Shown here: piece after piece, positions 32,390 through 38,261 of the stretch
How the letters are laid out: every line of letters starts with the position of its first letter
How positions within the stretch are numbered: the first letter of the stretch is position 1
NCBI GenBank assembly: GCA_021154885.1
Contig: JAJKHS010000002.1
Span: 1 to 38,261, forward strand
DNA length: 38,261 nucleotides
DNA from: Thermoanaerobaculum sp.
Lineage (GTDB): Bacteria > Acidobacteriota > Thermoanaerobaculia > Multivoradales > UBA5704
Reading direction: 5' to 3'
Translations under genes and position numbers: made by a program
Notes under the pieces: generated by a model
What the model saw: the letters and a program-made list of their open reading frames with translations, nothing else
Databases searched by the model: none
Told to the model about the DNA's origin: nothing

Positions 32390-33492
32390 GCGTTCGACCT
32401 CGGCCCCACGGCTTCGGCGGTCGCCCCAGGCGTCGCAGACACCGCTGTCGTCGCAGTCGTCGCGGTGCCGGCAGTATTGGCGGTCTTGGCGGTAGCGGCG
32501 GCCTTGGCCGGGGCGGCCTCCACGCCAACGGCGTCGGCCGGCGGCGCCGCGGCGCGCCGCACGTACTCGCCCCAGCGCAGGTTGTCGCCGCCCTCGCGGT
32601 GCAGCTCGGCCTTGCGGATGGCCATGCTGGCCGCGGTCTCCACCACCCAGGCGAAGTTCTCCTCGCCGATCGACTTCAGCTCGGCGTCCGGCGCGGGGTT
32701 GCAGAAGTCGATGGCATAGGGAACGCCGTCGCGCACCGCCATCTCGACGGTGTTGAAGTCGTAGCCCAGCCAGCGGTTGAGGGCCAGCACGTCGTCATGC
32801 ACCTTCTGGAGCAACGCGGGATCGACCGGCGGGCCGTCCTTGACGTAGCGCAGGTGGTGCGGCTGCCGCGGGTCGTACTGCATGATGCGAATGTCCTGGC
32901 AGTCGAGGCAGTAGCAGCGGAAGTACTCCCGGAAGACGATCTCCTCCTGGAGCATCATCACGAGCTGGCCGGTCTCGTCATAGGCCCTGAAGAATTCGTC
33001 GCGGTTGGTCACCCGGTAGACGTTCTTCCAGCCGCCGCCGGCGAAGGGCTTGAAGAAGGCCGGAAAGCCGATGTAGTCGAAGACCCCTTCCCAGTCCAGG
33101 GGGTAGGCCAGGTTGCGGAACGACTTCGGCCCGGTGTCCGTGGGGTGCTCCTTCGAGGGGAGGAGCACCGTCTTCGGCACGGCGACGCCGATCTTGGTGG
33201 CCAGGGCGTTGTTGAAGAACTTCTCGTCGGCGCTCCACCAGAACGGGTTGTTCACGACCGCCGTGCCGTTCAGGGCAGCGTTCTTCAGGTAGGCGCGGTA
33301 GAAGGGGACGTCCTGGGAGATGCGGTCGACGATCACGGCATAGCCGGAGGGCTCGCCCTGGACGAGCTTGTCGATGCGCACGGGCTCGGCGACGATCCCG
33401 GCGGTCCCGCCGGCGCGCTGCGAGTTGATGCGGTCGCAGAAGGCGTAGGGGAAGGTGTCCTCCTGGCCGAAAAGGATCCCGACTTTCTTCAT
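32386..33492 (-). CDS. ATP-grasp ligase (RimK-like)
   Basis: 368 residues from ATG 33492, with GGGAGG 10 nt upstream (the ORF extends to 33561 without a ribosome site). The N-terminus MKKVGILFGQEDTFPYAFCD is a typical ATP-grasp beginning; central ATP-binding segments include FPAFFKPFAGGGWKNVYRV and MMLQEEIVFREYFRCYCLD; metal ligands are suggested by VEMAVRDGVPYAIDFCNPAP (D and N near the end). It likely joins an amino group to a carboxylate. The last ~45 residues are an Ala/Thr-rich low-complexity tail (KTANTAGTATTATTAVSAT), unusual for the fold. First gene of the ligase operon. Confidence 0.85.
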   Translation of the reverse strand: MKKVGILFGQEDTFPYAFCDRINSQRAGGTAGIVAEPVRIDKLVQGEPSGYAVIVDRISQDVPFYRAYLKNAALNGTAVVNNPFWWSADEKFFNNALATKIGVAVPKTVLLPSKEHPTDTGPKSFRNLAYPLDWEGVFDYIGFPAFFKPFAGGGWKNVYRVTNRDEFFRAYDETGQLVMMLQEEIVFREYFRCYCLDCQDIRIMQYDPRQPHHLRYVKDGPPVDPALLQKVHDDVLALNRWLGYDFNTVEMAVRDGVPYAIDFCNPAPDAELKSIGEENFAWVVETAASMAIRKAELHREGGDNLRWGEYVRRAAAPPADAVGVEAAPAKAAATAKTANTAGTATTATTAVSATPGATAEAVGPRSNA

Positions 33493-33606
33493 AGGGTCAA
33501 TTCCTCCCGATCTGGCTGGGGTAGCGGCAGTGTCAGACACAGCTCCGGCGAACAGTAGCACAGCGGCCCTTCGGGGCGGACCGTCACTGCCGGCCCCTGC
33601 CCAAGA

Positions 33607-33856
33607 CCCTCATCACCCCGGCCCTCTTCTCCCGCCCCCTCGCCACCCCCCTCACCGGGAGAAGAGGGAGAACAGCAAGAAAGGACGACAAGGACAGCAA
33701 GGACAAAAAGGAAGAGGGAGATCAGCAAGAGCGCTCCAACCGGGTTCCCCTCTCCCGGGGATGGGGGTGGGGAGGGGGGCGGGAGAGGGGACAGGGGTGA
33801 GGGCTTCGGGGCGGAAGGCGAGGGGAGAGGAGAGGGTGCGGTGATGAGGGCCCACT
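33607..33856. repeat. dispersed hairpin element and G-rich minisatellite
   Basis: 33607-33670 has a 12-bp stem (33622-33633 with 33657-33668) and begins with the same 27-nt sequence as 14783-14809. It is followed (~33680-33725) by short AAGGAC-type repeats, like those that encode the helicase linker at 8031-8204, and then by a GGGAG-rich stretch (~33745-33840). No gene is supported; ORFs on both strands here are simple-sequence artefacts. Confidence 0.7.
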
Positions 33857-33872
33857 TAAATAGGCCCGGGCA

Positions 33873-33901
33873 TTGACTTTTCCTTCGGGATTCCCAAGAA
33901 T
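33873..33901 (+). promoter_or_regulatory. possible promoter of the structured RNA
   Basis: TTGACT at 33873-33878, 17-nt spacer, AAGAAT at 33896-33901. The -35 is good, the -10 weak. Transcription would start close to 33908, just before the closing stem of the RNA candidate. Confidence 0.4.
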
Positions 33902-33907
33902 ATCTCC

Positions 33908-34194
33908 AGTCCAAGGGTCCACGACCTCCTTTCAGGAGCGGCGTGGCGGCTCCGATAGGGCTTGGGCGGCCCAAGGAGCTGGGCGGGCTGGGACCTGCCA
34001 ATGACGGATTCGCCCAGGAAGGAGGTGGTCCAGTGATCGAAGGTAAACACGGTTCCATGGAGGTGGCGTCCTCGTAAGGGGAATCCTCCACGTGTCCGTG
34101 GCACAGGGAGGTTAGCCCGAGAGGGATAACCCAACGCCACCAACAAGGACCCTTGAGACCCCGGCCCCGAATGGGACCGGGGTCTTTCGTTTTC
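33908..34194 (+). ncRNA. candidate structured non-coding RNA, ~245-280 nt
   Basis: CAAGGGTCC (33912-33920) and GGACCCTTG (34147-34155) form a 9-bp closing stem. Inside are two domains. Domain 1: ACCTCCTT (33924-33931) with AAGGAGGT (34019-34026), enclosing CTTGGG/CCCAAG (33961-33966 with 33970-33975), and CTGGGCG/CGCCCAG (33979-33985 with 34011-34017). Domain 2: GGTGGCGT (34062-34069) with ACGCCACC (34134-34141), enclosing CCACG/CGTGG (34088-34092 with 34097-34101) and GGTTA/TAACC (34110-34114 with 34127-34131) capped by CCC-GAGA-GGG. An intrinsic terminator follows at 34156. No known motif of RNase P, tmRNA, SRP or 6S RNA is evident to me. Confidence 0.6.
34156..34194 (+). terminator. intrinsic terminator of the structured RNA
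   Basis: AGACCCCGG (34156-34164) and CCGGGGTCT (34177-34185) pair perfectly over 9 bp, with extra CCC/GGG pairing in the loop, followed by TTTCGTTTTC. The U-rich tail is on the plus strand only, so it marks plus-strand transcription ending at ~34194, overlapping the 3' end of the convergent DUF5995-like gene. Confidence 0.75.
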
Positions 34195-34966
34195 AGGGGT
34201 TACCGGTCGCCGGCACGATGCTGTTGAGGGCGTCGATGATGGCGGGGACGTCCTTGCTCTCCGTGTCGCGGATGAGGGCGACGGCCGAGGCCACGAGCCC
34301 GACGGGCTGAGCGATCAGCCGGCCCAGGAACTTCACCTTGTCGTCTATGGCTTGAACGGTGAGGGGCCAGGAGGACGGCGGCTGAAGGGAGATGATCTCG
34401 GCATGCAACCAGGCGTCGTCGCGGGCGGCGTCCAGGCTGAAGTTGAGGACTTCGACGGCGTCCTGGCCGCCGATCTTCTCCAGGATGTCCAGCAGAGGCG
34501 AGAACTCGCCGACGACGGCCTCCACCGGCGGCAGGAGGCTGGAGAGAATGGCGTTGATCTTGTTGAAGTCATCGTGGAAACCCTCGAGGGCGAGCCCCTG
34601 GAAGGTTTCGCCGGTCACCACGCCGAGGTCCAGGTTGATGTGGGCGTTGATTCCCACCAGCAGGTCCTGGAGGATGATGAGCCGGCCCGACTGGGTGGAA
34701 TCGAAGGCCACCCGCCAGCTCTGGCTCGGCTTACCGCCGGAGCGGAAAGCGTCATAGGCCGCGAAGTAGCGATCGGCGAACAGGGCGTCGAAGCGGTCCA
34801 TGCGGGGGCCGTTGTCGAAGTACCCGGTTTCGATTCCGCCCTTGACGGTGAGAGTGACCTGCCGGTAGAGAGCCGGGAAATAACCTAGCGGATCGCTCTT
34901 CGCCTTGCAGTCGGCGATGATGCCGTCGAGGATGTGAAGCACGTCGTCGATGTTCTGGGCCGGCAT
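34193..34966 (-). CDS. DUF5995-like protein
   Basis: 257 residues from ATG 34966 with GGAG 5 nt before; the ORF extends further but without a ribosome site. Conserved-looking core: DRFDALFADRYFAAYDAFRS, SWRVAFDSTQSGRLIILQDL and LLVGINAHINLDLGVVTGET, a pattern I associate with DUF5995 family proteins, largely alpha-helical and of unknown function. No signal peptide. Divergent from the YbaK-like gene across 58 nt, and convergent with the RNA candidate. Family recognition is moderately sure; no function can be claimed. Confidence 0.7.
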   Translation of the reverse strand: MPAQNIDDVLHILDGIIADCKAKSDPLGYFPALYRQVTLTVKGGIETGYFDNGPRMDRFDALFADRYFAAYDAFRSGGKPSQSWRVAFDSTQSGRLIILQDLLVGINAHINLDLGVVTGETFQGLALEGFHDDFNKINAILSSLLPPVEAVVGEFSPLLDILEKIGGQDAVEVLNFSLDAARDDAWLHAEIISLQPPSSWPLTVQAIDDKVKFLGRLIAQPVGLVASAVALIRDTESKDVPAIIDALNSIVPATGNP

Positions 34967-35024
34967 GGTGTCTCCTTGGTGGAATGCGGGAGAGCTTAAC
35001 ACCGAGAGCTGATAGGCTTCCGTC

Positions 35025-35492
35025 ATGCACCCCAACGCGGAGAGAGTTCAGGCAGCGCTGAGAGCCCACGGCTGCTCCGGACAGGTCATCGAGCTGGCCG
35101 CCAGCACCCGCACCGCCGAGGAAGCCGCGGCGGCCATCGGTACCACCGTAGCGCAGATCGCCAAGAGCCTGATCTTCCTGGTGGGCGGAGACCCGGTCCT
35201 GGTGATCGCCTCCGGGATCAACCGGGTCTCCCTGTCGAGGTTGACCGACCACGTGGGAACGCTCGCCTTCCGGCCGGACGCCGGCACCGTGAAGCGCCTC
35301 ACGGGCTTCCCCATCGGCGGCATTCCCCCCGTCGGCCATGCCACCTCTCCCCGGGTGCTGATCGACATCGACCTCATCCACCATCGCGAGATCTGGGCCG
35401 CCGCCGGCACGCCGAACGCGGTGTTCCGGACGACGCCAGAGGAGTTGGTGCGGATCACGGGCGGGAAGGTGGTGGAGGTGCGGGAGGAGTAG
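35025..35492 (+). CDS. YbaK/ProX-type aminoacyl-tRNA deacylase
   Basis: 155 residues. Features of the YbaK/prolyl-tRNA deacylase fold: TTVAQIAKSLIFLVGGDPVL with K47 (catalytic Lys position), SGINRVSLSRLTD, and GFPIGGIPPVGHATSPRVLI. Hydrolyses mischarged aminoacyl-tRNA (for example Cys- or Ala-tRNA(Pro)) in the known relatives; the exact substrate is unknown. ATG has no Shine-Dalgarno; a TAGGCT hexamer ends 6 nt upstream, suggesting a leaderless message. Confidence 0.88.
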   Translation: MHPNAERVQAALRAHGCSGQVIELAASTRTAEEAAAAIGTTVAQIAKSLIFLVGGDPVLVIASGINRVSLSRLTDHVGTLAFRPDAGTVKRLTGFPIGGIPPVGHATSPRVLIDIDLIHHREIWAAAGTPNAVFRTTPEELVRITGGKVVEVREE

Positions 35493-35514
35493 CGCCGCAA
35501 GGCGAGCGAACAGG

Positions 35515-35543
35515 TTGACTTTCCTCTTTTTGGGAACTAGGGT
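35515..35543 (+). promoter_or_regulatory. promoter of the HEPN operon
   Basis: TTGACT at 35515-35520, 17-nt spacer, TAGGGT at 35538-35543. The predicted start is near 35550, about 25 nt before the TTG start at 35575, whose ribosome site AAGGAGG is at ~35560-35566. Confidence 0.5.
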
Positions 35544-35574
35544 ATCCATTTGTAATCGGAAGGAGGACGAAACC

Positions 35575-35757
35575 TTGCCCAGGCTACGAGTTCGAGTCAC
35601 CAGCGAGGATGCCACTCTCGTCGACGAGACGACCCGACTGCTCCAGTCCCCCAGAAATGCCGCCGGCCTCGTCGAGCCCCAGTCGATCGAAGCCCTCCTT
35701 CAGAGTCTTGGAGCTCAGGGCTTCGAGCTTGTCTCATGCCGACGCGACAAGAATTGA
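35575..35757 (+). CDS. small protein, first gene of the HEPN operon
   Basis: 60 residues from a TTG start preceded by AAGGAGG at 8-nt spacing. The only other in-frame options lie upstream without a ribosome site. Sequence PRLRVRVTSEDATLVDETTR then LLQSPRNAAGLVEPQSIEAL; amphipathic and acidic, not recognised. It overlaps the HEPN gene by 22 nt, so the two are translated together; it could be an antitoxin-like partner, by position only. Confidence 0.55.
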   Translation: MPRLRVRVTSEDATLVDETTRLLQSPRNAAGLVEPQSIEALLQSLGAQGFELVSCRRDKN

Positions 35758-36155
35758 AAGACTTGGCACGTCTCCGGTTACGGGAAGCGGAGGCACTCTT
35801 CGCGGCGGGTTGCTACAATGGGGCGGTCTATCTGTGCGGCTACGCCGTTGAAGTCGCGCTCAAGGCCCGGATCTGCCGTCTGCTTGGAGTGGAGAGCTAT
35901 CCTGAAGGCGGGCGAATCAAGGGCGCCTACGCCGTCCATGATCTGGACCAACTTCTTCTCCTCGCTGGTTTGAGGGAGAAAATCGGCCTCCAAGAGGAGC
36001 CCCTTTTCAAGAACTGGGGCACTACAGTCCCCTGGAATCCCGATCTGAGGTATCGACCTCCAGGCACGATTTCAAGGCCCGAGGCGCTTGTCATTCTCGA
36101 CGCGATTCGCCATCCAAAACATGGAGTGTTGAGGTGGATCAAAAACTACTGGTAA
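35736..36155 (+). CDS. HEPN domain protein
   Basis: 139 residues. The helical core RQELKDLARLRLREAEALFA followed by AGCYNGAVYLCGYAVEVALKARICRLLG matches the first two helices of HEPN proteins (GYAxExxLKA motif). A canonical C-terminal RxxxxxH RNase motif is not evident: the best candidate is RHPKH (R-x3-H) near AIRHPKHGVLRW, so the protein may be a non-catalytic HEPN or a divergent one. No nucleotidyltransferase partner, usual for HEPN-MNT modules, is seen. Overlaps both neighbours by 22 nt. Confidence 0.75.
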   Translation: MPTRQELKDLARLRLREAEALFAAGCYNGAVYLCGYAVEVALKARICRLLGVESYPEGGRIKGAYAVHDLDQLLLLAGLREKIGLQEEPLFKNWGTTVPWNPDLRYRPPGTISRPEALVILDAIRHPKHGVLRWIKNYW

Positions 36156-36538
36156 AAGGCCTACAGGCACTCTCCCATGAGCTGGATCAACGGTACGGAC
36201 CGGTGTCGCTCCTGATGTTCCTCGCTTTGGTTCCTGGTATCAAGGATTATTGGAATCTCGTCGTCAGTGCCCAGGGCCTCGATCAGGCCGACCGCGCAAC
36301 CGCTATCGGATTGGTGGTCGACCTGTTGACCGAGACCATGCCCCGGGAGATCTGGCCGAGCATTGGCCGCGTCTCGGTTCTCCGTACCGATGATCCCTTC
36401 GTGAAGGGTATTGACAAAATCAAGCGCAAAAACCAAGCGCTCGCGGAGGAAGACTCGGCCCTCTATCTTGAAGCACTGAGCGTCTCAGGCATCGAGATCC
36501 CCGAGGCGATCGTCCTGCAGCAGCCGAAGGCTGCCTAG
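36134..36538 (+). CDS. unknown protein, third gene of the HEPN operon
   Basis: 134 residues from GTG 36134, 22 nt inside the HEPN gene. Not recognised. Mostly helical: KGLQALSHELDQRYGPVSLL, RATAIGLVVDLLTETMPREI, SVLRTDDPFVKGIDKIKRKN, and a short acidic C-terminus. The coupling to HEPN suggests a functional partner. Its stop codon overlaps the convergent udgX stop by 4 nt. Confidence 0.65.
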   Translation: MDQKLLVKGLQALSHELDQRYGPVSLLMFLALVPGIKDYWNLVVSAQGLDQADRATAIGLVVDLLTETMPREIWPSIGRVSVLRTDDPFVKGIDKIKRKNQALAEEDSALYLEALSVSGIEIPEAIVLQQPKAA

Positions 36539-37170
36539 CCGCGCAGCCTCGCCGCCACCCCCCGCAGGTCCTCGACCAGCCGCGCCCGCGCCTCCCGCCG
36601 GGAATCGGCGTCCGGCATCCTGAGGATGGCCGAGGGGTGGATCGTGGCGGTGAGCCAGGGGGCCCAGGGGGTCTCGAAGAATTTGCCCCTCTCGACGGTG
36701 ACCTTGAACTTGGGACCCATCAAAGACTGCGCCGCCGTGGCTCCCAGGCAGACGATGATCCGCGGCTTGACCAAGGCCAACTCGGTCTCCAACCAGGGGC
36801 GGCAGGCCTTCACCTCGCCCAGGGTGGGCTTGGCGTGGATGCGCTTCTTGCCCCGCGGCTCCCACTTGAAATGCTTGACGGCATTGGTGACGTAGACCTC
36901 CTCCCGCGGAATCCCCGCCTCGATCAGGGCCTCGTCCAGCACCCTTCCGGCGGGACCCACGAACGGCTTGCCGGCCAAGTCCTCCTGGTCCCCCGGCTGC
37001 TCGCCGATGAAGAAGACCGCCGCCTCCCGCGGCCCCGCGCCGACGACCGCCTGGGTCGCCTTCTTGTAGAGGTCGCAGGCCGTGCAGTCCTGAGCGGCGC
37101 GGGTCAGGCTCGCCAGGGTCGGTCTTTCCGGGATGAAGGTGAAGGCGGAGGGGTGGATCGTGGTCGGCAT
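36535..37170 (-). CDS. udgX: UdgX-type uracil-DNA glycosylase
   Basis: 211 residues from ATG 37170. Four cysteines suit the Fe-S cluster of family 4-like UDGs (C29xxC32, C123, C141). The uracil-pocket motif is GEQPGDQEDLAGKPFVGPAG (56-75), and KKRIHAKP places H112 in the R-loop (KRIH) that in UdgX forms a covalent bond with the excised uracil site. UdgX therefore removes uracil but can stay bonded to the DNA. A TATTCT hexamer (minus strand, 37180-37185) lies 9 nt before the ATG. An upstream TTG (37188) is less likely. Confidence 0.88.
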   Translation of the reverse strand: MPTTIHPSAFTFIPERPTLASLTRAAQDCTACDLYKKATQAVVGAGPREAAVFFIGEQPGDQEDLAGKPFVGPAGRVLDEALIEAGIPREEVYVTNAVKHFKWEPRGKKRIHAKPTLGEVKACRPWLETELALVKPRIIVCLGATAAQSLMGPKFKVTVERGKFFETPWAPWLTATIHPSAILRMPDADSRREARARLVEDLRGVAARLRG

Positions 37171-37284
37171 GGTGTAGCGAGAATACAAGAAATATGCCGG
37201 GGATTCCCGCCTCCCCGTGACTCCCGGCCGGCCCCGGGCTCCGAATCCGGGAATCCCCCCGGTCGCGGCGCGGCCCCCTCGCCG

Positions 37285-37314
37285 TTGACACCTTCCCGCC
37301 CTTCGCTTTAGATT
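37285..37314 (+). promoter_or_regulatory. promoter for kdsB, leaderless
   Basis: TTGACA at 37285-37290, 18-nt spacer, TAGATT at 37309-37314 (four of six). The start codon at 37320 is 5 nt after the -10, so the transcript would begin at the GTG. Very similar to the -35 and -10 of the gene at 882. Confidence 0.6.
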
Positions 37315-37319
37315 AGGTC

Positions 37320-38096
37320 GTGCACCCCAACGCGTCCCCTGCCCCTCCCACCGTCGCCGGCGGAACGGGTATCGTGGGCGCCATCCCGGCCCGCTACGGG
37401 TCGACTCGCCTTCCAGGAAAGCCGTTGCTCACGATCGCCGGCAGGCCGATGATCGAGCACGTCTACACCCGGGTGGCGCGCGCCCGCGGGCTCGATCGGG
37501 TGGTGGTGCTGACGGACGACGAACGCATCGCCCGGGCCGTGGAAGCCTTCGGCGGCGAGTGGGAGATGACCCCCGCCGACTGCGCCAGCGGCACCGACCG
37601 CATCGCCTGGGCCGCCCGCCGGTGGGGCGCCCGGGCGGTGATCAACGTCCAGGGGGACGAGCCGCTGATCGATCCGGAGGGCATCTCCCAGGTGGCAATG
37701 CATCTGGCGGCGATGCCGGGCGACCCGGTGGTGACCCTGGCGACGCCGGCGACACCCGAGGAGATGGAGAACCCGAACGCCGTCAAGGTGGTACTCACCC
37801 GCGACGGCTCGGCCCTCTACTTCAGCCGCGCGCCGATCCCCTACCCCCGTCAGGAGGGGGGATTCGCGCCGCTCAAGCACCTGGGGCTCTACGGCTATCA
37901 GCGGCAGGCCCTGCTGCGCCTCGCCGCGCTCGCGCCCACGCCGTTGGAGCGCAGCGAGTCGCTGGAGCAGCTCCGGGCCCTGGAGAACGGAATTCCCATC
38001 CGGGTGCTGGTCGTTGACAGAGGGTCGTTCGGGGTGGATACGGCGGAGGACCTGGAGCGGGTGGAGAGAATCCTGCAAGCTTCTTTCAAGGCCTGA
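37320..38096 (+). CDS. kdsB: 3-deoxy-manno-octulosonate cytidylyltransferase
   Basis: 258 residues from GTG 37320. Activates Kdo with CTP for lipopolysaccharide biosynthesis. Motifs: [18 protein letters not shown] (19-36), [26 protein letters not shown] and [31 protein letters not shown], and the C-terminal [13 protein letters not shown] ~15-residue N-terminal extension precedes the usual start of the fold. Followed 37 nt later by pyrG, the enzyme that makes CTP, a common and functionally sensible pairing. Confidence 0.95.
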   Translation: MHPNASPAPPTVAGGTGIVGAIPARYGSTRLPGKPLLTIAGRPMIEHVYTRVARARGLDRVVVLTDDERIARAVEAFGGEWEMTPADCASGTDRIAWAARRWGARAVINVQGDEPLIDPEGISQVAMHLAAMPGDPVVTLATPATPEEMENPNAVKVVLTRDGSALYFSRAPIPYPRQEGGFAPLKHLGLYGYQRQALLRLAALAPTPLERSESLEQLRALENGIPIRVLVVDRGSFGVDTAEDLERVERILQASFKA

Positions 38097-38133
38097 CGGA
38101 ATTGATCCTGGGAAACGAACAAGGAGACGCGCC

Positions 38134-38261
38134 ATGGCGACCAAGTTCATCTTCATCACGGGCGGAGTCGTTTCCTCCCTGGGCAAGGGGGTGGCCGCCG
38201 CCTCCGTCGGGGCCATCCTGGAGGCCCGGGGCTTCTCGGTGACGCTGATGAAGTTCGATCC
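38134..38261 (+). CDS. pyrG: CTP synthase, N-terminal fragment (cut by window end)
   Basis: The first 42 residues are present: [43 protein letters not shown]. The [15 protein letters not shown] P-loop-like motif is diagnostic of PyrG, which makes CTP from UTP, ATP and glutamine. AAGGAG at 38121-38126, 7 nt before the ATG. The gene continues past the window. Confidence 0.95.
   Translation, partial: MATKFIFITGGVVSSLGKGVAAASVGAILEARGFSVTLMKFD

Noticed and set aside
33489-34091. 200-aa minus-strand ORF
   Set aside because: Simple-sequence translation (Pro/Ser/Pro runs) across repeats and the RNA candidate; no start-site support.

Overview
High-GC chromosomal window, read almost entirely in GC-rich codons. 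kdsB (LPS biosynthesis), several lipoproteins and many signal peptides point to a Gram-negative bacterium. The gene mix fits an Acidobacteriota / Thermoanaerobaculia-like genome: exported amidohydrolases and peptidases, a class I lanthipeptide-type precursor, Cys-rich secreted mini-proteins, and dispersed GC-rich palindromes. The lineage is inferred from gene content and style; no rRNA or other marker is present to prove it.

Layout. 1-2672 is an accessory patch: a partial ORF, a small KGGKARA-type basic protein, an AT-richer gene that looks acquired, a stretch of possible structured RNA, and an IS1-like DDE transposase. 2673-10550 is a minus-strand run: two tandem paralogous exported amidohydrolases separated by a very long perfect hairpin, a LEA/WHy lipoprotein, and a large helicase that fuses MrfA-like helicase and MrfB-like exonuclease modules. 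10605-12308 holds a Cys-rich secreted peptide, a PH-SHOCT membrane protein and a secreted DUF4412-like protein. 12417-14747 is otsA-otsB (trehalose synthesis), followed by repeats and an esterase. 16033-24113 is a striking cassette: DyP peroxidase, an unknown 316-aa protein and a TPR-CHAT lipoprotein in one minus-strand operon, divergent from a subtilisin-like S8 protease. An exported S9 peptidase follows.

26167-33492 is a minus-strand block mixing ATP-grasp and carboxylate-amine ligases, peptidases (M20, M29-like) and four-part small Cys-rich or RiPP-like peptide genes, interrupted by a cluster of palindromic repeats. 33607-34190 holds dispersed repeats and then what I regard as the most interesting non-coding object: a ~245-nt RNA candidate with a 9-bp closing stem, two nested multi-stem domains, an upstream promoter-like element and an intrinsic terminator. 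After it come a DUF5995-like gene, a YbaK-type deacylase, a three-gene HEPN operon with two identical-length 22-nt overlaps, a UdgX-type uracil-DNA glycosylase, and kdsB followed by the start of pyrG, which is cut by the window edge.

The best candidates for an undescribed system are: the S8 / CHAT-TPR / unknown / DyP cassette (two proteases and a haem peroxidase around an unknown protein); the ligase-peptidase-Cys-rich-peptide block; the structured RNA at 33912-34185; and the overlapping HEPN trio. None can be proven from sequence alone. Several genes here (transposase, esterase, YbaK, kdsB) have a -10-like hexamer 5-7 nt before the start codon and no Shine-Dalgarno, which suggests leaderless mRNAs.
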